Counted from the stretch's first letter, positions 44,335 to 53,110 are shown. The stretch: DNA of 64,000 bases from Paenibacillus agricola (GCF_011440305.1 NZ_JAAOIW010000013.1:124001-188000); one strand, 5' to 3'. Numbers and translations are program-made. The notes: a model not told the origin generated them from the sequence alone.

Positions 44335-45669
44335 TCATGGATGAGGAGAGGATCGTTCCTTCTGTCGCTGCGGCAGCAGAAGCCCAATCAGCGCTCCCGC
44401 GCAGGCCGGAATCAGCCAGCCCAATCCGATATTATACAATGGCATGTTCCGGTTAAACAAGTCGTGGAGTTGCTCGATACGGAGCGGCGTATCGGCTAGG
44501 ACGTCGACCAGGCTGACTAGAAAAGTAAGCAGCAGACTGACCCCGTATACGGTGCGCTTGCCTTTAAACCAATCATGCAAGAATGTTAGCAAGATGAGCA
44601 CGATGGCCAGTGGGTATAATAACGTCAGCACGGGCACGGAGAAGTGGATTAATTGCTTCAGACCGATATTGGCCAGCAGGGCGCTGACAACACTCAAAAC
44701 GATGCAGATGCTTTGATACGACATGCCTGGAATAAGCTTGTGAAAATAGCTACTGCAAGAGGCGGTCAGACCGATGCTAGTGGTCAGACAGGCAAGAAGC
44801 ACAATGATGCCGAGCACAAATCCTCCGAACGCGCCGAAATAATGGCTGGCTACCAGATTCAACACCTCGCCGCCGTTGGACAGAAGCCCGAAGGCGGCAA
44901 CGCTGCTTGCTCCGATGTAAGTCAGGGATGTGTAAATAACGGCGAGCATTGCCGCTGCAGTCAAGGCCGCCTGGAAGCAGATGAACAATATGCTTTTTCG
45001 TGCGGTGACCCCTTTCGCCTGAATAGCGTTTATGACGATAATGCCAAATACGAATGCTGCGAGCGCATCCATGGTCAAATACCCCTCTTGAAATCCGTTA
45101 AAGAAGGCTTGGGAGGCATAACCGGCTGTCGGTTCTTGCGGCTCGCCTAGGGGTGTCGCAACAGTCGCTATGGCCAACAACGCAATACAGGCGATCAATA
45201 TGGGGGTCAGTATTTTCCCTACGATATCAACCATTCTTGCCGGGTTAATGGAAAAGAGCAGGGTCACCCCGAAAAACAATACGGTAAAGACCGCCAATCC
45301 TAGCGGACCATGCTCCGTTCCGATAAAGGGCTTGATACCGATTTCGTACGAAACGCTGCCGGTTCTAGGCATGGCAAACAGCGGTCCGATCGTTAAGTAA
45401 AGTAAAGTCGTATAGCAGAAGGCAAACCAAGGATGTACGCGGCTGGTCAATGCGAGCAAATTCTTCGTGCCGGAAAATCCGAGAGACAACGTTCCAAGCA
45501 AGGGTAGACCGACTCCCGTGATCAAGAAGCCCAGATTGGCTTGCCAATAATGATCACCTGCGTTTTGGCCTAACATTGCCGGGAATACGAGATTTCCCGC
45601 TCCGAAAAACAAGGCGAACAGCATGAGGCCGATTGTCAAAGTGTCGCTAAAAGGAATCTTACGATGCAT
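44335..45669 (-). CDS. brnQ: Branched-chain amino acid:cation symporter
   Basis: 444 residues, 12 hydrophobic segments, LIVCS family importing Leu, Ile and Val with Na+ or H+. Diagnostic start: LTIGLMLFALFFGAGNLVFP, followed by MLGQNAG; later GVGLPLLGTLSLGF and ACLTTSIGLTASC. Start ATG 45669 follows TTAGGAGACATCCC; a codon at 45699 is also in frame but lies upstream of this site. No T-box features were recognised in the leader. Convergent with the efflux gene at its 3' end. Confidence 0.92.
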   Translation of the reverse strand: MHRKIPFSDTLTIGLMLFALFFGAGNLVFPAMLGQNAGDHYWQANLGFLITGVGLPLLGTLSLGFSGTKNLLALTSRVHPWFAFCYTTLLYLTIGPLFAMPRTGSVSYEIGIKPFIGTEHGPLGLAVFTVLFFGVTLLFSINPARMVDIVGKILTPILIACIALLAIATVATPLGEPQEPTAGYASQAFFNGFQEGYLTMDALAAFVFGIIVINAIQAKGVTARKSILFICFQAALTAAAMLAVIYTSLTYIGASSVAAFGLLSNGGEVLNLVASHYFGAFGGFVLGIIVLLACLTTSIGLTASCSSYFHKLIPGMSYQSICIVLSVVSALLANIGLKQLIHFSVPVLTLLYPLAIVLILLTFLHDWFKGKRTVYGVSLLLTFLVSLVDVLADTPLRIEQLHDLFNRNMPLYNIGLGWLIPACAGALIGLLLPQRQKERSSPHP

Positions 45670-45763
45670 GGGATGTCTCCTAAATAATTTTACATTCATT
45701 TTCCCCTATTTAAGAGAACTCATACCTGATCGAATATTTGCCGGAATAACTAAAATCTTTCTC

Positions 45764-45853
45764 TCCGCTAAAAAGCGACGGCAGGGTGGCCAACCTCTAT
45801 GAGGACAACGTGAATTTCCAGGCGATGCTCTCCCTAGAGATGTTGATATTCTA
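45764..45853 (-). pseudogene. C-terminal scrap of a second cytochrome P450
   Basis: The minus strand reads ISRESIAWKFTLSS-stop-RLATLPSLF, which lines up with the last residues of the intact P450 at 47856 (IPRDSVNWKFTLSSQGLADLPVVF, split here for comparison as IPRDSVNWKFTLSS and QGLADLPVVF). A nonsense codon interrupts it, and no upstream P450 sequence is visible. It is a leftover of a tandem or related P450 gene. Confidence 0.6.
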
Positions 45854-46088
45854 ACAACATACTCAACTCCAACTTGCCGAGTGGCTACCTTCACAGGAGG
45901 GATTGCTCGTTATGCAAATGTACGTAGCAACAGAATAAAGGGAAAAGTGGGGTAATAAGCCTTGCAGCCATCCACAAGTTGTTTTGAATATCATAGGGTA
46001 CGAAAACAAATTCGCTGTATCTGTGATACGCTGAAACCTTCATAAAAATTTAAATTGGGAACTAATTTTAATTAAAGAAAAAAAACAC

Positions 46089-46143
46089 TTACATCATGGG
46101 TGAAAATTTTGCTATAATAACAAACAGACCAGTTGGTATGTTA
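46089..46143 (+). promoter_or_regulatory. tetR promoter with LmrA/YxaF-like operator
   Basis: TTACAT (46089-46094), 18 bases, TATAAT (46113-46118), then ACAGACCAGTTGGTATGTT just downstream, an imperfect inverted repeat around AGACCAGT. AGACC-GT boxes are known for LmrA/YxaF, to which the TetR product is similar, so autorepression is likely. Confidence 0.6.
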
Positions 46144-46159
46144 GGAGGAATACAATAAT

Positions 46160-46720
46160 GTGGATACAAAATCGCTAATAATTGATACGGCTACAAATCT
46201 TTTTCAGCAAAAAGGTTACAAAAGTGTAGGACTCAATGAAATCTTAAAAGCTTGTAAAGTTACAAAAGGAGCACTCTATTATCATTTTCCAAATGGCAAA
46301 GAAGAACTATTAATTACTTGTTTACAGGCATTAAACGAAGCAATTACGACAGATATCGAGGATATGTTCAGGGGGCATTTATCAGCTAAGGAAGCCACAC
46401 AAGCAATACTGGTTAAGTTAATTCACAACTTAGAGACAGAAGGTACCATTATCGGCTATACATTTAGCAGCATTGTCAGTGAAATGGCCACAGTCAGTGA
46501 ACCTGTCCGCAAAGCATGTAGTGCGCTTTATGAAAACATTCAACATATTTACACTGAGAAATTTGTAAGTGAGGGCTTTTCGAATGAATCAGCTTCCGAT
46601 ATTGCATTGTTGATGACAGCTTCGATTGAAGGTGCGATGATGCTTTGTTTAACGCAAAAATCAACAGATCCTTTAAGAACGATCGCTAAACTATTACCGA
46701 ATATAATTAAGGCGTTTTAA
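46160..46720 (+). CDS. TetR-family repressor, LmrA/YxaF-like
   Basis: 186 residues. HTH ~8-55 (ATNLFQQKGYKSVGLNEILK, then ACKVTKGALYYHFPNGKEEL) and an all-helical ligand domain. The GALYYHFPNGKEEL turn is typical of LmrA/YxaF repressors of drug efflux. GTG at 46160 follows AGGAGG by 11 bases; the nearer ATG at 46158 opens only six codons. The natural partner should be an efflux gene: directly downstream only a scrap of a membrane protein remains, while an intact efflux gene lies at 42678. Confidence 0.85.
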   Translation: MDTKSLIIDTATNLFQQKGYKSVGLNEILKACKVTKGALYYHFPNGKEELLITCLQALNEAITTDIEDMFRGHLSAKEATQAILVKLIHNLETEGTIIGYTFSSIVSEMATVSEPVRKACSALYENIQHIYTEKFVSEGFSNESASDIALLMTASIEGAMMLCLTQKSTDPLRTIAKLLPNIIKAF

Positions 46721-46822
46721 TGTAATTTTACGATATGCCAAGCGTTTATTTTCGTAACATTATCCATGATTGGCATAATCGTCGCTGTATTTGCTCCTGT
46801 ATTTAGCGTATTGCTAAGATAA
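46721..46822 (+). pseudogene. C-terminal scrap of a membrane transporter
   Basis: In frame with, and right after, the tetR stop codon: FTICQAFIFVTLSMIGIIVA, then VFAPVFSVLLR-stop, no start codon. One hydrophobic segment plus a basic end is what the tail of an MFS pump looks like. Position behind a tetR gene supports a deleted efflux partner. Short, so tentative. Confidence 0.4.
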
Positions 46823-46851
46823 AAAATTATTTATTTGAAAGGAAGAAAATA

Positions 46852-47364
46852 ATGAATCAAGAAACAAGATTGCCAAGAAACGGGAAGGAGGGCGCATTGT
46901 ACGGCGCAGTTATTGTTACACTGACAGCTCTGTTTATGACGTCATTTAATGTCATTCTAGCTGTTGGGGAATTCAATGGGGACGTTGCGATAACGATCCT
47001 TAAGACGGTACCGATCATGTGGATTATTGCTATGATTCTTGAACCGGTTCTTGTTGGCCGTATTGCAGAAAAGTTGGTTGCAAAATTCACAGAATCAACG
47101 GATAGCTTTAATGCCAAAATTTTATTCCGCATCTTATTTACTGTAATAGGAATGTCAGCTTGTATGACGCTTATTGGTGATATTGTAGGAAACGGTTTTC
47201 ATTCTGAAATCATTAGCCACTTCTTAACGAATTGGCCAAGAAATTTCTTAATTGTACTGATCGCTGAGAGCTTAGTAATACAACCAATTGCACGATTTTC
47301 GATGGTAAAATTACATGCTGCACAAGACAAAAAAATGAAGACTGCTGAAGTAAACGTACATTAA
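46852..47364 (+). CDS. DUF2798-family membrane protein
   Basis: 170 residues with four hydrophobic segments in two similar halves (YGAVIVTLTALFMTSFNVIL...; LFRILFTVIGMSACMTLIGD...), each ending in a helix with conserved polar positions (LKTVPIMWIIAMILEPVLVG; FLTNWPRNFLIVLIAESLVI). This two-fold pattern fits DUF2798 proteins, whose function is unknown. ATG at 46852 follows GAAAGGAAGAAAATA. It probably belonged to the tetR operon. AT-rich codon use as in its neighbours. Strong terminator downstream. Confidence 0.75.
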   Translation: MNQETRLPRNGKEGALYGAVIVTLTALFMTSFNVILAVGEFNGDVAITILKTVPIMWIIAMILEPVLVGRIAEKLVAKFTESTDSFNAKILFRILFTVIGMSACMTLIGDIVGNGFHSEIISHFLTNWPRNFLIVLIAESLVIQPIARFSMVKLHAAQDKKMKTAEVNVH

Positions 47365-47394
47365 TTAACGTAACAAAAACTCTTACCAATTAGA

Positions 47395-47440
47395 AGAAGC
47401 GCTCAGTCGAACTCATTCGTCTGAGCGCTTCTATTTATTT
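47395..47440 (+). terminator. Terminator of the tetR-DUF2798 unit
   Basis: 12-bp stem AGAAGCGCTCAG / CTGAGCGCTTCT with a 14-base loop, followed by ATTTATTTTATTT, 30 bases after the stop codon. Confidence 0.88.
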
Positions 47441-47855
47441 TATTTCACGATTACTTTTAAATTATTCTCAGATGCTCCGTTATTACTAGCTTGAGTAACG
47501 TGAAATTTCACCCTAAAGATGATAAGCTGAACCGTTCACAAGTGATGGTAAAGGGAAAGTTCGAAATAACGATTCCGTATAAGATAATCCATGATGAACC
47601 ATACCACAAGTGAGGAGAAATTTTTCTCATTGACCGCGCACGTGGCTCGGAAAGTTGCCCGGAGGAGGGTGTGGATAGGCTACCACTGGGCAAGATGACT
47701 CGGTAGGGAGGCTTGTGTGTGTTGATTCGTGCTTTTCTTTTTCTACCGTCCGAGGCGCAGGTGGCCTAGCACGGCTGTGCAAGTTCAAATTATGTTAAGC
47801 TGGACTTAGGTATAATTTACTATCCACTTCCTCGCGTCAGCGGTCATTCTCAACT
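47441..47855. other. Intergenic, no gene recognised
   Basis: About 400 bases with short frames on both strands but no ribosome site or motif that I trust. The composition is more GC-rich than the genes on its left. May hold decayed sequence. Confidence 0.5.
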
Positions 47856-49103
47856 CTAAAAAACGACGGGCAGGTCGGCTAGCCCTTGTGAGCTCAGCGT
47901 AAATTTCCAGTTGACGCTGTCCCGAGGAATGCGCAGCCTCAGGTTGGGCATACGCTTCAGTAGGGTCGTAAACGCAATATCTGCCTCCACGCGGGCCAGC
48001 GGCGCCCCCAAGCACATATGGATACCCTGTCCTAAAGCGAGGTGACGATTGATTTTACGCGTAATATCCAGCTCCTCTGGCTGTGTATACTGCTGCTCAT
48101 CCCGATTCGCTGACTTCGTTAAGACAATGACCATATCCCCCTTCTGGATCTGCTGCCCGTCGAGCTCGGTATCTTCAGTGGCATAACGCGGTCCCAGAAT
48201 TGTGGAGGGCCCATTGAAGCGCAGTAGTTCTTCGACGGCCGAAGGAACTAAACTGAGGTCTGCCTTAAGCTTCTCCAACTGCTCGGGATGATCCAGCAAC
48301 ATTAAGGAGCCGGTGGCGATCAGGTTTGAGGTTGTCTCATGGCCGGCAAAGATCAATAGCGTGATCATCGAATTCAGTTCCGCTTCGCTGAGTCGATCCC
48401 CCTCCTCTTCGATGGCGATCAACTGGCTAATCAAATCATCAGCAGGATGCCGGCGCTTGTCGGCCACAAGGTGGGCGGTGTATTCGCCGAAGGATCGTAT
48501 GTTCTCTGCGACACCCGGCTCCAATTTTCCCAGCCCCAGTCCGTGCGCGATCGCATTAGACCAGACATGGACCTGTGCCCGGTCTTCTTGAGGCACCCCG
48601 AGCATATCTGAAATAACGTTGATCGGTAAGGGAGCGGCATAATCCTTAACGAGATCCATCTCGCCGTGTGCTTGCACCCGGTCGAGTAATTCGTCGGCAA
48701 GCTTCTGCACACGAGGGCGTAAGCTTTCCATATATCTTGGCGTAAACGTTTTAGATACCAGCCCACGCAACCGACGATGATCGGGCTCATCTACAGAGAG
48801 CATGGAATATCCGGTAAAGAAGGTAGGGGGAGCGGATGGGTCAGCGTTCCCAGTTAAGGTTTGCCTTACGTCGTTGCTGCCATCGATGGTGCTAGAGTCT
48901 ACAGTAAAGCGGGCAGAATCTTTGAGCACCTGCATTGCCTCTTCCATACGTGTGACCATCCAGGCTTGACGATCCGTTCCACCCATCGGAAACGAGATAG
49001 GAATAACGGACCCCATTGCCCGCATCTTTGCGAATATCGGAAATGGGTTTTCACCGCTTTCACCACTAAACACGCTGAATACCATTTGATCTGAATTATT
49101 CAT
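47856..49103 (-). CDS. Cytochrome P450 (CYP107-like)
   Basis: 415 residues, soluble bacterial P450. Oxygen-activating I-helix motif AGHETT (~245), ExxR in AVEELLRF (~290), and heme-binding LALGQGIHMCLGAPLAR with axial Cys364. SVDEPDHRRLRGLVSKTFTP is the C-helix signature. Length and motifs suggest the CYP107 group, often hydroxylating macrolides, fatty acids or steroids. ATG at 49103 follows AAGGAAGATTATC. No ferredoxin gene adjoins it, so electrons come from elsewhere. Remnant of a relative lies at 45764. Confidence 0.92.
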   Translation of the reverse strand: MNNSDQMVFSVFSGESGENPFPIFAKMRAMGSVIPISFPMGGTDRQAWMVTRMEEAMQVLKDSARFTVDSSTIDGSNDVRQTLTGNADPSAPPTFFTGYSMLSVDEPDHRRLRGLVSKTFTPRYMESLRPRVQKLADELLDRVQAHGEMDLVKDYAAPLPINVISDMLGVPQEDRAQVHVWSNAIAHGLGLGKLEPGVAENIRSFGEYTAHLVADKRRHPADDLISQLIAIEEEGDRLSEAELNSMITLLIFAGHETTSNLIATGSLMLLDHPEQLEKLKADLSLVPSAVEELLRFNGPSTILGPRYATEDTELDGQQIQKGDMVIVLTKSANRDEQQYTQPEELDITRKINRHLALGQGIHMCLGAPLARVEADIAFTTLLKRMPNLRLRIPRDSVNWKFTLSSQGLADLPVVF

Positions 49104-49339
49104 GATAATCTTCCTTTCTCAAGGTGCATTTTACGGGAGTTATCTGTCTCACTAGAATATATTTCCCATAAATTATCTTTTTATCCAAAATTGCTTCCGA
49201 AACGGTTTCTATTCCCCCCCCAAAAAGGATTTAAAGTTCAAATCCTATTGAGGAGAGCATCGTATCTGGATTAAAAAGTTTCCCTAAACACGTAAGTGAA
49301 TAATTGCACCAAAATCACCAAAATCCCATTAGATATGGC

Positions 49340-49372
49340 TTATTGCGCTAACGGATAACGTTTGCGCAATAA
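49340..49372. repeat. 9-bp inverted repeat
   Basis: TTATTGCGC (49340-49348) and GCGCAATAA (49364-49372), perfect arms, with AACG repeated in the 15-base loop. It lies alone in the P450-Rrf2 gap, with no T-run. Could be an operator or element end. Confidence 0.45.
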
Positions 49373-49519
49373 ATTGATGGCAGTTAAGCATTGTTTATGA
49401 AGTTTATTTACGTCGATCCCTAAGCTATCGTTCCCCGTCCCTCGGTTTAATCACTAATACAGTTCAGAGGAGCACTTGACTGATCAAGAATCGGTATTAC
49501 TCAACTCACTGTAAGGACA

Positions 49520-49548
49520 TTGACATCATGAATAGTTGTAACTATAAT
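49520..49548 (+). promoter_or_regulatory. Rrf2-gene promoter with overlapping operator
   Basis: Consensus TTGACA (49520-49525), 17 bases, TATAAT (49543-49548). TAGTT-GT-AACTA (49533-49544) overlaps the -10 box. The first ATG of the open frame (49547) lies inside the -10 box, so translation must start further down. Confidence 0.8.
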
Positions 49549-49570
49549 GAGTACAACGGTGGTGGTGAAC

Positions 49571-49987
49571 TTGAAGCAAATAAGCACACGCTTTTCTATG
49601 GCCGTTCATATCCTTTCCCTGATTGCTGTTAATTCGAACGAATTGACTGGGGATTTCATCGCGGGTAGCGTAAATACAAATCCTGTAGTAATCCGAAGAA
49701 TTATGGGAATGTTAAAAAAGGCAGGGTTAGTGGAAGTACGTCCTGGGGTAGGAGGCGCTTCTCTACTCAAAGCGCCAGAGGAAATTACGCTTCTTGATGT
49801 TTATCGAGCTGTAAATGTAATCAAAGAAAACCAATTATTCCGTGTTCACGAAGAGCCGAATAAGCAATGCCTTGTTGGGCAGAACATTGAGATGGTGCTC
49901 CAATCCGAATTGAATGAGGTTCAATCAGCTATGGAACAAAGGTTAGCACAAACGACCTTGAGCCTACTCACAATAAGGTTCAAATAA
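49571..49987 (+). CDS. Rrf2-family transcriptional regulator (YwnA-like)
   Basis: 138 residues. Winged HTH ~1-75 (MKQISTRFSMAVHILSLIAV; VNTNPVVIRRIMGMLKKAGL; VEVRPGVGGASLLK). Only one Cys (KQCLVGQ, ~101), so no iron-sulfur cluster; such members sense electrophiles or quinones by thiol chemistry. Start TTG 49571 was chosen because the promoter's -10 box covers the earlier ATG, and MKQIS is the usual family start. It likely represses itself and the oxidoreductase gene downstream. Confidence 0.85.
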   Translation: MKQISTRFSMAVHILSLIAVNSNELTGDFIAGSVNTNPVVIRRIMGMLKKAGLVEVRPGVGGASLLKAPEEITLLDVYRAVNVIKENQLFRVHEEPNKQCLVGQNIEMVLQSELNEVQSAMEQRLAQTTLSLLTIRFK

Positions 49988-50027
49988 ATGAGAGCTCCTC
50001 TAAGAGCTTTTATTTTATGAATTTGTT

Positions 50028-50050
50028 GTAACCAATCTAGTTATAATGAA
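50028..50050 (+). promoter_or_regulatory. Operator-like element before the NmrA gene
   Basis: GTTGTAACCAATC, then TAGTTATAATGA, repeats the GTTGTAAC and TATAATGA words of the Rrf2 promoter, 40 bases before the oxidoreductase start. TATAAT supplies a -10 box. Suggests control by the same Rrf2 regulator. Confidence 0.5.
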
Positions 50051-50089
50051 AAATAATTACAATAAAACATTTTTTGGAGGAAAAGAAAA

Positions 50090-50962
50090 ATGAAAATTTT
50101 AGTCACAGGCGCGACAGGTAAATTGGGGGCAAAAGTTGTAGAAACGTTATTGAAATCTATACCAGCGAGTCAACTGGCTGTTAGTGTTCGCAATCCAGAA
50201 AAAGCAGAAGGACTGCAAGCCCGGGGAGTAGAAGTGCGGCTTGGAGATTTTGACCGCCCAGAAACATTGGATTCCGCCTTTGCAGGTATCGATCGGCTAT
50301 TAATCATATCTGTAGATGGGGACAACGAAACAAGAATTCGGCAGCATACAAATGCGGTAGAGGCGGCACAACGTGCGCAAGTTGGTTTTATTGCATATAC
50401 CAGTGTAGTAAATGCAAGTGAAAGCAAGTTGTTCCTTGCTCCAGTTCACCATGTCACGGAGGAAGCCATCATCAAAACGGGCATTCCTTACTCCTTCTTG
50501 CGAAACAACTGGTACTTGGAGAATGAGATCGGGAAAATTCAAGGTGTGATGGCAGGCGCGTCGTGGGTGACGTCTGCTGGAAATGGCAAGGTAGGTTGGG
50601 CTGTGCAACAAGATTACGCGGAGGCAGCTGCAGCAGTATTGGCGGGAAATAGGCATGAGAATACAATTTATGAGCTTTCGGGTAAACTGATGACTCAAGA
50701 AGAACTAGTATCTGTTATTGGAACGGTATTAGGTAAAGAAGTACCCGTGCAGCAAGTCGACGATGCCAAGTATGCCGAAATCATGAAAGGCGCGGGTGTA
50801 CCCGACTTCGTCATCCCTATTCTCGTAGGTATTGAGCAAGGCATCCGGGAAGGCGTACTGGAGATCGAAAGCAACGATTTCGAAAAGCTGCTCGGTCGTC
50901 CAGTTACACCAATCGGGGAGGGACTGACTCAGATCGTTAACGGAATCTCTCAAGCTAAATAA
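50090..50962 (+). CDS. NmrA-like NAD(P)H-binding oxidoreductase (QorB-like)
   Basis: 290 residues, atypical SDR. Rossmann start ILVTGATGKLGAKVVETLL (GxTGxxG), Arg in VSVRNPEKA suggesting NADPH, LLIISVDG, and NNWYLENE in the substrate region. Such proteins reduce quinones or act as redox sensors. ATG at 50090 follows TTTTTTGGAGGAAAAGAAAA. Likely the target of the Rrf2 protein next door, a common arrangement for quinone detoxification. Terminator follows. Confidence 0.88.
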   Translation: MKILVTGATGKLGAKVVETLLKSIPASQLAVSVRNPEKAEGLQARGVEVRLGDFDRPETLDSAFAGIDRLLIISVDGDNETRIRQHTNAVEAAQRAQVGFIAYTSVVNASESKLFLAPVHHVTEEAIIKTGIPYSFLRNNWYLENEIGKIQGVMAGASWVTSAGNGKVGWAVQQDYAEAAAAVLAGNRHENTIYELSGKLMTQEELVSVIGTVLGKEVPVQQVDDAKYAEIMKGAGVPDFVIPILVGIEQGIREGVLEIESNDFEKLLGRPVTPIGEGLTQIVNGISQAK

Positions 50963-51008
50963 TTGAATTTAGTATGTTTTTAACTTCTTGTAATAAACCT
51001 AAATAGAT

Positions 51009-51054
51009 AAAGGCGAATTTTCATTCAATTTTGAATGAGAGTTCGCCTTTATTT
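51009..51054 (+). terminator. Terminator of the NmrA-like gene
   Basis: AAAGGCGAA pairs with TTCGCCTTT; the inner bases CATTCA and TGAATG extend the stem. T-rich tail ATTTGTT follows. Confidence 0.85.
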
Positions 51055-51083
51055 GTTGCCTTTTCATTAGCTTTCGGAAATAC

Positions 51084-51266
51084 TTGATAATTGCGGTTAT
51101 CGGTGCTTGTAGTATGACAATTGCGATTACCAGCTATGCAACACGAGGAAATAGTGGTGAAGAAGTAAATAAATCAGTCCAGTTTAAATATCGTTCATAC
51201 TCATTCTTTAACAATGAAGGTAATTCGGTAAACGAATCAGTGGTATTTTATGTAAGATCACTCTAA
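51084..51266 (+). CDS. Possible small exported or membrane peptide
   Basis: 60 codons from TTG 51084: a hydrophobic start (MIIAVIGACSMTIAITSYAT), then a polar Asn/Ser/Glu-rich half (SVQFKYRSYSFFNNEGNSV...). The ribosome site is weak (CGGAAA) and no family is recognised. The signal-like start followed by a soluble part argues mildly for a real small gene or the front of a broken one. Confidence 0.3.
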   Translation: MIIAVIGACSMTIAITSYATRGNSGEEVNKSVQFKYRSYSFFNNEGNSVNESVVFYVRSL

Positions 51267-51347
51267 AATAAGGATACAAATTGAATACAGCTAATAAGTG
51301 ATTGCTGGGTTGATTTGAACCAAAGCTATTTTAAGGGAGGCGTTATA

Positions 51348-52961
51348 TTGTTAAACAGTAAAAGAAGGAGAATCGCCGCTATAGGTGCAACAGCAGTTCT
51401 ATTAACCATATCCGTATTAGCGGGGTGCAGCGATAGCAAGCCCGCGACAGGAAAAGAAGGAACAGATGCCAAAGAAACACCAAAGCTGACGGCTCTGACT
51501 TATTGGACAGCGATGGCAGGCGCAGCTGCCCAGACTATGAAAAGCTACAGTGAAATGGCTGCCTACCAAGAGGTAGAAAAAGCTACCGGAGTCAAGGTCG
51601 AATTCCAGCATCCACCGCAGGGTCAGGATGCGGAGCAATTTAATCTGATGCTTACCTCAGGTAAGCTACCCGATATTATAGAATATCACTGGACGGGCTT
51701 CCCTGGCGGGCCGGAAAAAGCCGTCAAGGACGGAAGAATCGTCAAATTAAATGATTACATCGATAAATATGCGCCAAACCTGAAAAAAATTTTAGCCACG
51801 AACCCCGACTGGAAGAAGCAGGTGATGACTGACGATGGAAGCATCATTGGCTTCCCCTTCCTTCGCGGTGACAAGAAGCTGCAAGTCTTTAAAGGGCCGG
51901 TGCTGCGGCAAGACTGGATGGACAAGCTTCAATTGAAGACTCCCACAACAATAGATGAATGGTACAACGTGCTAAAAGCGTTCAAGGAGAAAGATCCGAA
52001 CGGTAACGGTAAAGCAGACGAAATCCCACTGATCATAACGAAAGCCGAATTGGACGGTTCCGGCGCGTTTATAGGCGCATTCGATACTGTCAACGGTTAT
52101 TACCAAGAAGGTGGTAAGGTGAAATATGGTCCTATCCAGCCACAGTTTAAGCAATTTCTGACACTCATGAATAAGTGGTACAAAGAAGGCTTGATCGACA
52201 AGGATTATGCGGCGACGGATGGCAAACTGCTTGATGCGAAGGTTACCAGCAGCCAGCTAGGCAGTTTGATCACGAATACGGGCGGCGGAATAGGTAAATA
52301 TATGGGTTTGATGAAAGATAAAGATCCGAAATTTCGCCTGACTGGAGCACCTTATCCAGTGCTGAAAGCAGGCGATAAGCAAATATTCGGGCAAATGGAT
52401 TTTGCCTTCAACGGTAGAGGAGCGGCTGTATCGACAAGCAATAAAAACCCTATTGAAACTGTAAAATGGCTCGATTATGCATACGGTGCTGACGGACATA
52501 TGGCTTTTAACTTCGGTACAGAAGGCGTCAGCTATAAGCTGGAGAACGGTTATCCTAAATATACAGATGACATCATGAAGAATAAGGATGGCCTTCCGAT
52601 TGCGACAGCTCTCGCACGCCATAACAGAGCTGGTTGGGATGGCGCGTTCGTTCAGGATTTACGGTACTTTGAGCAATATGTGGCACTGCCAGAGCAGCAG
52701 GAATCGGTTAAGCTATGGTCCATTCCTACCAATGAGAAGAAAATGCCGCTTGTAACGCCGACCAAAGAGGAAAGCGGTAAGTATGCTTCATTGATGACGG
52801 ATATCAATACTTATAAAGACGAAATGTACAATAAGTTTGTTATGGGTGCAGAACCTCTTGATAACTTTGATAATTATGTAAAGCAATTGCAAAGTATGGG
52901 GATCGATGAAGCTATCAAGATTCAGCAAGCTGCGTTAGAGCGCTACAACAAAAGGCAATAA
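51348..52961 (+). CDS. Oligosaccharide ABC importer binding lipoprotein (LipO/LplA type)
   Basis: 537 residues, the large binding-protein type of Paenibacillus. Signal with VLAGC (Cys ~24), Lys/Glu/Thr linker, then TALTYWTAMAG. EF-hand-like KEKDPNGNGKADEIPLI at ~220 is typical and would bind Ca2+. I chose TTG at 51348, 7 bases after GGGAGG, over an earlier TTG at 51315 lacking a ribosome site. First gene of an importer whose permeases follow at 53111 and 54096. Ligand unknown; this type usually carries plant-polymer oligosaccharides. Confidence 0.88.
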   Translation: MLNSKRRRIAAIGATAVLLTISVLAGCSDSKPATGKEGTDAKETPKLTALTYWTAMAGAAAQTMKSYSEMAAYQEVEKATGVKVEFQHPPQGQDAEQFNLMLTSGKLPDIIEYHWTGFPGGPEKAVKDGRIVKLNDYIDKYAPNLKKILATNPDWKKQVMTDDGSIIGFPFLRGDKKLQVFKGPVLRQDWMDKLQLKTPTTIDEWYNVLKAFKEKDPNGNGKADEIPLIITKAELDGSGAFIGAFDTVNGYYQEGGKVKYGPIQPQFKQFLTLMNKWYKEGLIDKDYAATDGKLLDAKVTSSQLGSLITNTGGGIGKYMGLMKDKDPKFRLTGAPYPVLKAGDKQIFGQMDFAFNGRGAAVSTSNKNPIETVKWLDYAYGADGHMAFNFGTEGVSYKLENGYPKYTDDIMKNKDGLPIATALARHNRAGWDGAFVQDLRYFEQYVALPEQQESVKLWSIPTNEKKMPLVTPTKEESGKYASLMTDINTYKDEMYNKFVMGAEPLDNFDNYVKQLQSMGIDEAIKIQQAALERYNKRQ

Positions 52962-53041
52962 GCATTAGCCGAATTATGACCAATCGCTACTAATTACTCG
53001 GTTGTTCCTAGCCGGCGATTGCTAGTATAGCTTTCATAGAT

Positions 53042-53066
53042 GGGGAGATTATCGTTTAATCTCTCC
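53042..53066 (+). other. Hairpin between binding protein and permease
   Basis: GGGGAGATTA pairs with TAATCTCTCC (one mismatch) around a short loop in the 149-base gap. Same position as the hairpin at 9249 in the other importer; probably an mRNA-stabilising or partial-termination element. Confidence 0.5.
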
Positions 53067-53110
53067 TCATCTTCCTGGCACATACAACTAGTCGAAGGGA
53101 GTGGGGAAAA

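Noticed and set aside
44653-45150. 165-codon plus-strand frame inside brnQ
   Set aside because: Polar, low-complexity product antisense to a clear transporter; a shadow frame.
45700-45900. AGGGTGG near 45785 as a possible T-box element for brnQ
   Set aside because: It lies within the P450 remnant on the wrong strand, and no specifier stem or antiterminator was seen.
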